In this document: positions 1 through 6,908 of the stretch, in pieces | Numbering within the stretch: position 1 is the first letter of the stretch | How the letters are laid out: each line of letters begins with the position of its first letter | Assembly: GCA_938040725.1 (NCBI GenBank) | Contig: CALHZX010000128.1 | Span: 1 to 13,949 of the forward strand | DNA length: 13,949 bases | Direction: 5' to 3' | DNA from: an uncultured Actinomyces sp. | GTDB taxonomy: Bacteria; Actinomycetota; Actinomycetes; Actinomycetales; Actinomycetaceae | Translations under genes and position numbers: made by a program | The notes under the pieces: model-generated | Databases searched by the model: none | Seen by the model: only the letters and a program-made list of their open reading frames with translations | Told to the model about the DNA's origin: nothing

Positions 1-181
1 CGGGCGACCGCGTCGGCTAGGTAAACCCCACCCGGAGCAAGACCGAGCAGCAGGCAGGGCGGCCCGTCCGATGCCTGCGGGTAGGTTGCTGGAGGCCGTC
101 GGTAACGACGGTCCTAGATAGATGGTCGCCACCGCACGACCGGTAACGGCGTGCGTGACAGAACCCGGCGTATAGGCCGAC
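1..181 (+). ncRNA. rnpB: RNase P RNA (bacterial class A), 3' part
   Basis: This is the catalytic RNA of ribonuclease P, which removes the 5' leader from pre-tRNAs. The gene starts upstream of the window, so only the 3' part is present. Conserved landmarks are visible in order: GGTAAACCCCACCCGGAGCA near position 20, a GGGTAGGTTGCT segment near 79-90, a GC-rich hairpin around a GTAA loop (CCGTC GGTAAC GACGG) near 96-112, and the diagnostic 3' block GACAGAACCCGGCGTATAGG at 157-176. The block ends in GGCCGAC at 175-181, which is the usual end of the actinobacterial P RNA core. The exact mature 3' end is uncertain by several bases. A strong hairpin follows immediately. The gene converges with ppgK. 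Confidence 0.93.
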
Positions 182-188
182 AGATGCC

Positions 189-220
189 AGAAGGACCCCG
201 ACTCGCGTCGGGGTCCTTCT
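189..220 (+). terminator. Strong hairpin terminator between rnpB and ppgK
   Basis: A perfect 14-bp stem, AGAAGGACCCCGAC (189-202) with GTCGGGGTCCTTCT (207-220), closes a TCGC tetraloop. It lies 8 nt after the rnpB core and 18 nt beyond the ppgK stop codon on the other strand, so it can serve both convergent transcripts. There is no long U tract on either side, which is common for GC-rich actinobacterial terminators. Confidence 0.8.
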
Positions 221-238
221 GCGGTACGCGGTATATGC

Positions 239-991
239 TCAGGCGCCGTGCTTCGCCGCGTAGTAAGCGGCGCCGACGATGCCAGCGGTGTTCAGGAGCT
301 TCGCGGGAATCATCGGGGTCTTCAGATCCAGGAGAGGCATGAACTTCTCGTGGTTTTCAGACACGCCGCCGCCGACCACGAACAGGTCGGGGTTGAGCAG
401 GAACTCAACGTGGCCGTAGTAGCGCTGGAGACGCTGCGCCCACTGCTCCCAATTGAGGCCTTGGAGGGTCTTTTGACCGGAGGAAGCCATCTTTTCAGCG
501 TCGTGGCCATCGATCTCCAAGTGCCCGAGCTCGGTATTGGTCAGGAGGGTGCCGTTGACGATGATGGCGGAGCCGATGCCGGTTCCCTGAGTGGTGAAGA
601 CGATGACTCCATCGCGGCCCTTAGCGGCACCGTAGGCGACCTCGGCGATACCGGCGGCATCCGCGTCATTGAGTGCGACGACTGCGCGGCCGAGATAGCG
701 CTCCATGAGCTCGTCGACATCAACGTTCACCCAGGACTGGTCGAGATTCGCCATGTAGGGGATCATGCCGTTAAAGACGGGGGCAGGGAAGGTGACGCCG
801 ATCGGCACGCCGACCTTCACGTCGAGTTGGTTGATGACCTCGCGGCACACTGCGGCAACAGCGTCGGGTGTTGCGGGATCTGGGGTAGGGATGCGAATCT
901 GTTCGCCGATGTATTCACCGGTTTCCAGGTCAACGAGCGCGCCCTTGACGCCCGATCCGCCGATATCGATGCCGCATGCGACCTGAGCCAT
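239..991 (-). CDS. ppgK: Polyphosphate glucokinase
   Basis: The 250-aa enzyme phosphorylates glucose to glucose 6-phosphate using inorganic polyphosphate (or ATP) as donor, in the cytoplasm, feeding glycolysis. It belongs to the ROK-type actinobacterial PpgK family. Visible motifs are the N-terminal phosphate-binding DIGGSGVKG (residues 9-17), LNDADAAG (107-114) with Asp109 as likely catalytic base, QGTGIGSA (135-142), TELGH (153-157) and the C-terminal VVGGGVSEN (205-213). Length is close to the usual family length. The ATG at 991 is chosen because GAGGAGGGG sits just upstream and the protein then begins at the conserved MAQVACGIDIGG; a longer open frame runs to 1234 but would overlap map. 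The gene has its own putative promoter and 5' hairpin, separated from map by another hairpin. An unusual point is Gln135, where I recall Leu before GTGIGSA in relatives. Confidence 0.93.
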   Translation of the reverse strand: MAQVACGIDIGGSGVKGALVDLETGEYIGEQIRIPTPDPATPDAVAAVCREVINQLDVKVGVPIGVTFPAPVFNGMIPYMANLDQSWVNVDVDELMERYLGRAVVALNDADAAGIAEVAYGAAKGRDGVIVFTTQGTGIGSAIIVNGTLLTNTELGHLEIDGHDAEKMASSGQKTLQGLNWEQWAQRLQRYYGHVEFLLNPDLFVVGGGVSENHEKFMPLLDLKTPMIPAKLLNTAGIVGAAYYAAKHGA

Positions 992-1022
992 GACCCCTCC
1001 TCGGGTAATGAAATCCTGTTGT

Positions 1023-1045
1023 CGACGGGCCCCTGAAGCCCGTCG
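1023..1045 (-). promoter_or_regulatory. Stem-loop in the ppgK 5' untranslated region
   Basis: CGACGGGC (1023-1030) and GCCCGTCG (1038-1045) form an 8-bp GC-rich stem around a 7-nt loop. If the -10 box at 1053-1058 is used, transcription starts near 1046, so the stem forms the extreme 5' end of the mRNA. It ends 32 nt before the start codon, leaving the ribosome site free. It could stabilise the transcript or be an operator. The structure is seen; the role is inferred. Confidence 0.4.
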
Positions 1046-1052
1046 TACGTGA

Positions 1053-1058
1053 ATTGTA
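1053..1058 (-). promoter_or_regulatory. Putative -10 box of the ppgK promoter
   Basis: On the minus strand the sequence reads TACAAT, one mismatch from the TATAAT consensus, 61 nt upstream of the ppgK ATG. No convincing -35 box is present at 16-18 nt spacing, so this is a weak call resting on the -10 box and on the hairpin that separates ppgK from map. Confidence 0.35.
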
Positions 1059-1078
1059 AGGGATACCACGAGTAATAG

Positions 1079-1119
1079 CGAGGCCCGCTTCAGACTGTGA
1101 GAGTCAGAAGCGGGCCTCG
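1079..1119 (-). terminator. Hairpin terminator downstream of map
   Basis: CGAGGCCCGCTTC (1079-1091) pairs perfectly with GAAGCGGGCCTCG (1107-1119). The stem continues inside, after an A-A mismatch, with GACT/AGTC around a GTGAG loop. It begins 11 nt beyond the map stop codon. No U tract follows on the minus strand. It probably ends the panB-map transcript and insulates ppgK. Confidence 0.72.
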
Positions 1120-1130
1120 GCCAACGTGTG

Positions 1131-2015
1131 TCAGGGAAGGGTAAGGATTTCGGCTCCATCCTCGGTGACAACAATCGTGTGCTCGAACTGGGCCGTGCGG
1201 GAGCGGTCAGCGGTGATGATCGTCCAGTCGTCATCCCACTGCTCCCACTCGACAGTGCCGAGGGTTAGCATCGGTTCGATGGTGAAGACCATGCCCGGCT
1301 CCATCACGGTGTTGTATGCAGGAGCAGCATCGTAGTGGGGGACGATGAGGCCAGAGTGGAAGGCTTCGCCGACGCCGTGCCCCGTGTAGTCGCGGACGAC
1401 GCCGTAGTCGAAGCGCTTCGCGTAGGCTTCAATGACGCGGCCAATCACGTTGATTTCGCGGCCCGGGCCGACGGCCTTGATGCCACGCATCATGGCGTTC
1501 TTCGTGCGTTCGATTAGCAGGTGGGACTCCTCGTCGACTGTACCGACTTCGAACATCGCGCACGTGTCGCCGTGGACGCCGTCTTTGTAAGCGGTGATGT
1601 CGATGTTGATGATGTCGCCGTCCTCGAGTGGACGGTCGTCGGGGATGCCGTGGCAGATGACCTCGTTGATTGAGGTGCAGATGGACTTGGGGAAGCCCAT
1701 GTATCCCAGGCACGACGGGTAGGCATCGTGCGCGATCAAGAATTCGTGGCCGATGCGGTCGAGTTCCTCCGTGGTGACGCCCGGTGCGATGGCGGCGCCG
1801 ACGGCTTCGATCGCGCCCGCGGCGATGCGACCGGCCTCGCGGATCTTTGCGATGGTCTCAGGGTTTTTGATATCCGAGGCCGTGACGCGCTCGGGTCCGT
1901 CGTGGAACATGTACTCGGGCCGCGCGATGTGCTCGGGTACGGCACGCATGGGCGAGACGTGGCCCGGCTTCAACGTGCCGAGGGGTGCACGACGAGCGAG
2001 TGCAGATGCTTCCAT
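1131..2015 (-). CDS. map: Methionine aminopeptidase, type I
   Basis: The 294-aa dinuclear metalloprotease removes the initiator methionine from nascent proteins. All metal ligands of the pita-bread fold can be placed: Asp139 (NIDIT), Asp150 (HGDT), His213 (TGHGVG), Glu247 (TIEPML) and Glu278 (QFEHT), with substrate-binding His122 in CHGIPDD. Relative spacing matches E. coli Map (His79, Asp97, Asp108, His171, Glu204, Glu235) apart from one deleted residue between His122 and Asp139. About 40 residues precede the catalytic domain, including PLGTLKPGHVSP. This resembles the N-terminal extension of the actinobacterial type Ic enzymes, which is thought to contact the ribosome. The ATG at 2015 is supported by GGAGGAA 6 nt upstream. 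It follows panB by 28 nt in the same direction, so the two are probably one operon; the pairing has no obvious functional logic. Confidence 0.95.
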   Translation of the reverse strand: MEASALARRAPLGTLKPGHVSPMRAVPEHIARPEYMFHDGPERVTASDIKNPETIAKIREAGRIAAGAIEAVGAAIAPGVTTEELDRIGHEFLIAHDAYPSCLGYMGFPKSICTSINEVICHGIPDDRPLEDGDIINIDITAYKDGVHGDTCAMFEVGTVDEESHLLIERTKNAMMRGIKAVGPGREINVIGRVIEAYAKRFDYGVVRDYTGHGVGEAFHSGLIVPHYDAAPAYNTVMEPGMVFTIEPMLTLGTVEWEQWDDDWTIITADRSRTAQFEHTIVVTEDGAEILTLP

Positions 2016-2043
2016 GGGGTGTTCCTCCTACGAACGTGTGGCG

Positions 2044-2904
2044 TCAGTCGTTCTTGTAGTTGTCGGGGCCGGGGAAGGAGCGCTCGCGCACGGCTTCCAC
2101 GTAGTCGGATGCGGCTTCGTGCAGGGCTTGGCCGAGCTGGCCGAACTGACGGACAAACGAGGGCGTCCAGTCGGAGTAGCCGGCCATGTCGGACCACACG
2201 AGCACTTGTCCGTCCGTGTTCGGGCCTGCGCCGATGCCGATCGTCGGGATGGCGAGGCTGGCGGTCAGCTCGGTCGCGATTCCCGCCGGCACCATTTCGA
2301 AGACGACGGCAAAGGCCCCTGCCTGTTCGATGGCCTCGGCGTCGCGGCGAAGTGCATCGGCGCCAGCTCCACGCCCTTGCATGCGCGGTCCGCCCAGCGT
2401 GTTTTCTGACTGGGGTGTGTAACCGAGGTGTGCGCAGACGGGGATGCCGGCCGTGACGAGGGCCTCGATGATGTGTGCGCGGCTTTCACCGCCCTCGAGC
2501 TTGACGGCATGTGCCCCTGCCTTCATGAGGCGCGTGGCGGAAGCGAAGGCATGCTCGGGAGAGTCCTCATAGGTGCCAAAGGGCAGGTCTGCGACGATCA
2601 TGGCGCGCGAGGTCGAACGGGCGACAGCTGCGGTGGCGCGCTCCATGTCCTCCAGAGTGACGGGTAGCGTTGAACGATGGCCGAGAATCACGTTACCCAG
2701 CGAATCACCGACGAGGAGCATGTCGACGCCCGCTGCCTCGAGGATCGGGGCGGTGAGTGCATCGTAGGCGGTGAGCATCGTGAGGGGGATGCCCTCGGCT
2801 TTGGCGCGCGCGATGTGTTGGATCCGCACGCGCTGGGCGGAAAAGAGGGTCGGCGTCTGCGACGAGGCCTTGGCCCCTTCCTCCGGTTGCGGTATGTGAG
2901 ACAC
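2044..2904 (-). CDS. panB: 3-methyl-2-oxobutanoate hydroxymethyltransferase
   Basis: The 286-aa enzyme transfers a hydroxymethyl group from 5,10-methylene-tetrahydrofolate to 2-oxoisovalerate, giving ketopantoate, the first committed step of pantothenate and coenzyme A synthesis. It is a TIM-barrel, Mg-dependent family. Recognisable residues are Asp67 in VGDSLGNV (metal), Asp106 in ADLPFGTY (metal), Glu137 in KLEGG, the CAHLGYTPQS loop (157-166) and catalytic Glu203 in FEMVPA. The start is a GTG at 2904, with AAGGAA a few bases upstream; the protein then carries a ~20-residue variable lead before the conserved core. No panC, panD or panE is in the window. It is divergent from pheS across a 167-nt gap. 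A TACCCT -10-like box lies about 50 nt upstream on the minus strand, but without a matching -35. Confidence 0.95.
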   Translation of the reverse strand: MSHIPQPEEGAKASSQTPTLFSAQRVRIQHIARAKAEGIPLTMLTAYDALTAPILEAAGVDMLLVGDSLGNVILGHRSTLPVTLEDMERATAAVARSTSRAMIVADLPFGTYEDSPEHAFASATRLMKAGAHAVKLEGGESRAHIIEALVTAGIPVCAHLGYTPQSENTLGGPRMQGRGAGADALRRDAEAIEQAGAFAVVFEMVPAGIATELTASLAIPTIGIGAGPNTDGQVLVWSDMAGYSDWTPSFVRQFGQLGQALHEAASDYVEAVRERSFPGPDNYKND

Positions 2905-3002
2905 GGGATTCCTTCAGTTGCTGTTGGAGCGCGAGAGCGCATTCACGTCTTACAGGGTAGCGCGCCCGTGGATCCGGTGAGCTGTGAGGATAGGCGAACG
3001 GG

Positions 3003-3008
3003 TAGGAT
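3003..3008 (+). promoter_or_regulatory. Possible -10 box of the pheST promoter
   Basis: TAGGAT fits the TANNNT pattern and lies 64 nt upstream of the pheS start in the panB-pheS divergent gap. No good -35 is visible. A short GCGCG/CGCGC stem (3019-3033) lies just after the expected start site. I looked for a T-box or leader-peptide attenuator in this 167-nt gap and saw neither. Confidence 0.3.
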
Positions 3009-3071
3009 GGTGGGCAGTGCGCGTGATGCGCGCAGTAATGACCCCAGATGGAAAGAAGAAGGAAGCAGGAC

Positions 3072-4157
3072 ATGGCTGGCAATGCCCCTGACCTTGATCC
3101 TCTTGATGAGGCAGCCGTTAACGCAGTTCGTGAGGCAGGCCTTGCCGATATCGCAGCTGCGGATTCGCTGGACGCCTTGAAGGCCGTTCGAGCCGCGATT
3201 CTCGGAGATCAAGCCCCGCTCGTCACCGCGAATCGTACGATCGGTAAGTTGGAGCCCGCGCAGCGCGGACTCGCCGGAAAGAACCTCGGACAGGCGCGCA
3301 AGGCCCTCACCGAGGCCCTCGAGGAGCGCAAGGGTATCCTTGCCGCTGAGCACGAGGCCCGCATGCTGGTCGAGGAGTCGGTCGACGTGACGCTGCCGAC
3401 GATGCGTCGTACGGCGGGTGCGCGTCATCCCCTGGAGACCCTTATGGAAGAGGTTGCGGACTTCTTCGTGGCGATGGGCTGGGATATCGCCGAAGGCCCC
3501 GAGATTGAGCACGAGTGGTTCAATTTTGACTCGCTGAACTTCGACATCGATCATCCGGCGCGCCAGATGCAGGACACGCTCTACATCGACGGCCGTAGCG
3601 TCGGCGCCGAGACCGAGGACGGTGCTCACCTGGTGATGCGCACGCACACCTCCCCGGTCCAGTCCCACGCGATGCTCGTCCGCGGCGTTCCGCTTTACGT
3701 GGCGTGCCCCGGCAAGGTCTTCCGCTCCGACGCGCTCGACGCGACCCACACGCCCGTGTTCCACCAGGTCGAGGGCCTTGCTGTAGATAAGGGCCTGACG
3801 ATGGCTCACCTGAAGGGCGTTCTCGACCACTTCGCGAAGGCGATGTTTGGTCCCGAGGCCAAGACTCGTCTGCGTCCCTCGTACTTCCCGTTCACTGAAC
3901 CCAGTGCGGAAATGGACCTGTGGTTCCCCCAAAAGAAGGGCGGCCCCGGTTGGATCGAGTGGGGTGGGTGCGGCATGGTCAACCCGAACGTGCTGCGCGC
4001 GAACGGCATTGATCCTGAGGTCTATTCGGGCTTCGCGTTCGGCATGGGTATTGAGCGCACGCTGATGCTGCGCCACGGCATTGCCGACATGCATGACATT
4101 GTTGAGGGAGACGTTCGCTTCTCCGGGCAGTTCGGAGTGAATGGAAGGGGTAACTGA
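3072..4157 (+). CDS. pheS: Phenylalanine-tRNA ligase alpha subunit
   Basis: The 361-aa catalytic subunit of the alpha2-beta2 class II synthetase activates phenylalanine and charges tRNA-Phe. An N-terminal coiled-coil tRNA-binding arm spans roughly residues 1-100. The class II core follows: motif 1 around HPLETLMEEV (119-128), motif 2 FRSDALDATHTPVFHQVEG (217-235) and motif 3 GFAFGMGIERTLML (320-333). Ala322 in GFAFG corresponds to the amino-acid pocket residue Ala294 of E. coli, so the pocket looks wild type. The ATG at 3072 is preferred over an in-frame ATG at 3048 because AAGGAAGCAGGA lies immediately before it and MAGNAPDLDP is a typical beginning. The stop codon is 1 nt from the pheT start, so translation of the two subunits is probably coupled. 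Confidence 0.97.
   Translation: MAGNAPDLDPLDEAAVNAVREAGLADIAAADSLDALKAVRAAILGDQAPLVTANRTIGKLEPAQRGLAGKNLGQARKALTEALEERKGILAAEHEARMLVEESVDVTLPTMRRTAGARHPLETLMEEVADFFVAMGWDIAEGPEIEHEWFNFDSLNFDIDHPARQMQDTLYIDGRSVGAETEDGAHLVMRTHTSPVQSHAMLVRGVPLYVACPGKVFRSDALDATHTPVFHQVEGLAVDKGLTMAHLKGVLDHFAKAMFGPEAKTRLRPSYFPFTEPSAEMDLWFPQKKGGPGWIEWGGCGMVNPNVLRANGIDPEVYSGFAFGMGIERTLMLRHGIADMHDIVEGDVRFSGQFGVNGRGN
4143..4150 (+). promoter_or_regulatory. Ribosome binding site that fixes the pheT start
   Basis: GGAAGGGG lies inside the last codons of pheS, 8 nt before the ATG at 4159. It excludes the upstream in-frame ATG at 4141, which the site would overlap, and also favours 4159 over the ATG at 4165. Confidence 0.7.
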
Positions 4158-4158
4158 C

Positions 4159-6807
4159 ATGCCTATGGTCCCGCTGAGCTGGTTGGCCGATCACGTCGAC
4201 GTTGTCGAAGGAACGGACGCTGCCGCCCTCGCTGCAGCCCTTGTGAAGGTTGGCCTGGAAGAGGAAGAAATTCATCCCGCACGCGTGACTGGACCGCTCG
4301 TCGTCGGTCGCGTCCTGACCCGCGTGGAGGAGACCGCCTCCAACGGTAAGGTCGTCAACTACTGCCGCGTGGATGTCGGTCAGTACAATGACGCCCCCGG
4401 TACTGGCAAGGAGCCGTCGGAGCTGCCCAGTCGTGGCATTATCTGCGGCGCTCATAACTTCGACGTCAATGACCTCGTCGTTGTCTCCCTTCCCGGCGCG
4501 ATCCTGCCCGGTGATTTTCAGATCGCAGCGCGTAAGACCTACGGCCACGTCTCGGATGGCATGATTTGCTCCGCTCGTGAGCTTGGCCTGGGCGAGGAGC
4601 ACTCCGGCATCATCGTGCTGCCGAAGTATTTCCCGGACCGTGAGATTCCCGAGGTCGGCACGGATATCGTGTCGTGGCTGGGGCTGGGTGAAGAGGTCCT
4701 GGAGATTAACGTGACCCCTGACCGCGGTTACTGCTTCTCGATGCGCGGCATTGCCCGCGAGTACTCGCACTCGACGGGCGCCTCGTTCCGTGATCCAGGT
4801 CTGCCTGGCGTGATCGCAGCCGAGCCGTCGGCTGCGAACTCCGATGGCTTCCCGGTTGTCTTCTCCGACGACGCCCCGATCCGCGGACACGTCGGCGTGG
4901 ACCGCTTCGTTGCGCGCATCGTTCGTGGCACCAACCCCAACGCCCCGACGCCTCGCTGGATGGTCGAGCGCCTTGAAGCTGCGGGCATGCGCTCGCTCTC
5001 CTTGGCTGTCGACATCACGAACTACGTCATGCTGGACCTTGGCCAGCCGATGCACGCTTACGACCTGGGTGACCTTGCTGCCCCGATCGTCGTGCGCCGT
5101 GCTCGCGTCGGCGAAACGCTGGTGACCCTGGATGAGGAAAAGCGTGAGCTCGACCCGCAGGATCTGCTGATCGCCGACTCGCCGGAGGGTGAGGGCTCGC
5201 GCATTATCGGTATTGCAGGTGTCATGGGTGGTGCCTACTCCGAGGTTAGTGAGAACACGACCGACGTCCTATTCGAAGCCGCGCACTTTGACGCCGTGTC
5301 CGTCGCGCGTAGCTCCCGTCGTCACAAGCTGCACTCCGAGGCCGCAAAGCGGTTCGAGCGCGGCACCGATCCGGCGCTGCCCGCAGTTGCTGCGCAGCGC
5401 GCCGTTGAGCTGCTGGTCCAGTACGGCGGTGGCACAGTCGATGAGGGCGTGACGGATATCGATCGGCGCGGCGAGGCCGTCGTCATCGCGCTGCCCGTCG
5501 GCGAGGTCGAGCGCCTGACCGGTGTGGCGCATAGCCCGGAGCGTATCGCCGAGCTGCTGCGCACGGTGGGCTGCGTCGTTGAGGGACCGGAAAACGATGT
5601 GTTCACCGTGACGGCCCCTTCGTGGCGTCCCGACCTGACTCTGCCGGCCGACCTCGTCGAGGAAGTCGCACGCCTCGACGGCTACCACAACATCCCCGTG
5701 ATCATGCCGACGGCACCCGCTGGCCACGGTCTGACGACCGCGCAGAAGGCGCGTCGACTGGCTGGCGCTGCGCTGGCTGATGGGGGACTGGTCGAGGTTG
5801 AGTCCTACCCCTTCGTGTCCGATACGTGGGATCGTCAGGGCATTGCCGAGGATGATCCCCGCCGCGAGGCTCTGCGCCTGCGTAACCCCATGGCGGATGA
5901 TTCGCCGTGGCTGCGTACCACGGTCCTCGACACGCTCCTCGATGTGGCCGGTCGCAACGTGTCGCGCTCCAATGCGGACGTCGCGATCTTCGAACTCGCC
6001 AAGGTTGCTCGGCCCGCCGGTACCGTTCCGGCTGACCTGCCCAGTGCTGATGAGCGTCCCTCCGACGCGGTTCTCGCGGCGCTCGAGGCAGGTATCCCGG
6101 CTCAGCCGTGGCACATCGGTGGCGTCTTGACAGGTTCGGCCGTTCCGGCCGGCGTCCTGGCGAACGCCCGTGCCTTTGATTGGGCGGACGCCCTGGAGTA
6201 CGTACGTCGTGTGGCCTCCGGTCTGGGCGTGCGCGTTGAGGTCACCCGCGCCTGGATGGACCGGGTGCCCGCGTACAAGGGTGCTCCTATGCCCGCTCCG
6301 GCAACGGATCCGGCTGCGGTTGCCCCGTTCCATCCCGGACGTGTTGCGCGCGTCTTCGTGCGTGCGGGCCGTGACCTCGTGGATGTTGCCCTTGCAGGTG
6401 AGCTGTCGCCTGCCGCATGCCGAGCTTTCGGACTTCCTGCGCGTTCGTGCGCCTTTGAGATCGATATGGACGCTCTCATCTCCCAGATGAGTGATCAGCC
6501 TATCCAGGTCAAGGGCGTCTCGACGTTCCCGCTCGCCAAGGAAGACATCGCTCTCGTTGTGCCGTCGGATATCCCCGCCTCACGCGTCGAGCAGATCGTG
6601 CGCCAGGGTGCCGGTCAGCTTGCAGAGTCCGTGACCCTCTTCGATATCTACGAAGGCGACCAGGTGGCCGACGGGTATCGTTCGCTCGCGTTTGCGCTGC
6701 GTCTGCGCGCGGCTGATCACACGTTGACCGCGAAGGAATCGTCCCAGGTTCGTGAGCAGGTCGTCGCGAAGGCTGCCAAGGTATTGGGCGCGTCCCTGCG
6801 CGCCTAG
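4159..6807 (+). CDS. pheT: Phenylalanine-tRNA ligase beta subunit
   Basis: The 882-aa beta subunit partners PheS and provides tRNA binding and editing of mischarged Tyr-tRNA-Phe. Domain order is as expected: N-terminal module starting MPMVPLSWLADHV, EMAP-type OB-fold tRNA-binding domain (about 42-157), B3/B4 editing domain (about 215-395), B5 domain (about 420-500, containing APSWRPDLTLPADLVEEVARL in part), a catalytic-like core, and the C-terminal FDX-ACB anticodon-binding domain (about 785-882, starting VKGVSTFPLAKEDIALVV). It is longer than the 795-aa E. coli protein. The extra length appears to include an Ala/Pro-rich stretch around residues 618-725 of the catalytic-like domain, and an internal segment near 75-92 of the OB domain (QYNDAPGTGKEPSELPSRG). 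Both are typical kinds of actinobacterial insertion, but I cannot align them here. A long hairpin follows the stop. Confidence 0.97.
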   Translation: MPMVPLSWLADHVDVVEGTDAAALAAALVKVGLEEEEIHPARVTGPLVVGRVLTRVEETASNGKVVNYCRVDVGQYNDAPGTGKEPSELPSRGIICGAHNFDVNDLVVVSLPGAILPGDFQIAARKTYGHVSDGMICSARELGLGEEHSGIIVLPKYFPDREIPEVGTDIVSWLGLGEEVLEINVTPDRGYCFSMRGIAREYSHSTGASFRDPGLPGVIAAEPSAANSDGFPVVFSDDAPIRGHVGVDRFVARIVRGTNPNAPTPRWMVERLEAAGMRSLSLAVDITNYVMLDLGQPMHAYDLGDLAAPIVVRRARVGETLVTLDEEKRELDPQDLLIADSPEGEGSRIIGIAGVMGGAYSEVSENTTDVLFEAAHFDAVSVARSSRRHKLHSEAAKRFERGTDPALPAVAAQRAVELLVQYGGGTVDEGVTDIDRRGEAVVIALPVGEVERLTGVAHSPERIAELLRTVGCVVEGPENDVFTVTAPSWRPDLTLPADLVEEVARLDGYHNIPVIMPTAPAGHGLTTAQKARRLAGAALADGGLVEVESYPFVSDTWDRQGIAEDDPRREALRLRNPMADDSPWLRTTVLDTLLDVAGRNVSRSNADVAIFELAKVARPAGTVPADLPSADERPSDAVLAALEAGIPAQPWHIGGVLTGSAVPAGVLANARAFDWADALEYVRRVASGLGVRVEVTRAWMDRVPAYKGAPMPAPATDPAAVAPFHPGRVARVFVRAGRDLVDVALAGELSPAACRAFGLPARSCAFEIDMDALISQMSDQPIQVKGVSTFPLAKEDIALVVPSDIPASRVEQIVRQGAGQLAESVTLFDIYEGDQVADGYRSLAFALRLRAADHTLTAKESSQVREQVVAKAAKVLGASLRA

Positions 6808-6822
6808 TCAACTCTGGCGCTC

Positions 6823-6889
6823 GACCGGTCGCATCGGTGGTGTGGCACCCCACTCATTTGGGGCGTTGTGCCCACCGATTCGACCGGTC
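6823..6889 (+). terminator. Long imperfect hairpin after pheT, with repeated CGACCGGTC palindromes
   Basis: The 18-nt arms GACCGGTCGCATCGGTGG (6823-6840) and CCACCGATTCGACCGGTC (6872-6889) match at 17 of 18 positions. An inner stem CCCCA/TGGGG (6848-6852 with 6859-6863) closes a 6-nt loop. The outer part of each arm is itself palindromic: CGACCGGTCG at 6822-6831 and CGACCGGTC at 6881-6889. It starts 15 nt after the pheT stop and ends 8 nt before the putative -10 box of the next gene. It most likely terminates pheST transcription. Because the right arm overlaps the -35 region of the flavodoxin gene, the palindromes could also be operators. Confidence 0.6.
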
Positions 6890-6896
6890 TTCGCTT

Positions 6897-6902
6897 TACC
6901 AT
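6897..6902 (+). promoter_or_regulatory. Putative -10 box of the flavodoxin gene
   Basis: TACCAT ends 6 nt before the ATG at 6909, so transcription would begin at or next to the start codon and give a leaderless mRNA. No recognisable -35 hexamer is present at 17 nt spacing. Confidence 0.45.
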
Positions 6903-6908
6903 GAGTAC

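Noticed and set aside
992..1234. A longer N-terminus for PpgK, starting up to position 1234
   Set aside because: The extension would overlap the end of map and read through the terminator hairpin. The conserved start and the ribosome site both point to 991.
2905..3071. A T-box riboswitch or leader-peptide attenuator before pheS
   Set aside because: No T-box core motif, no Phe-rich leader frame and no terminator/antiterminator pair was found; there is only a small 5-bp stem.
2943..4160. A 405-codon open frame antisense to pheS
   Set aside because: It is fully covered by pheS, which has all class II motifs. Long antisense frames are expected in GC-rich codon-biased DNA, and its translation is His/Arg/Val-rich with no recognisable domain.
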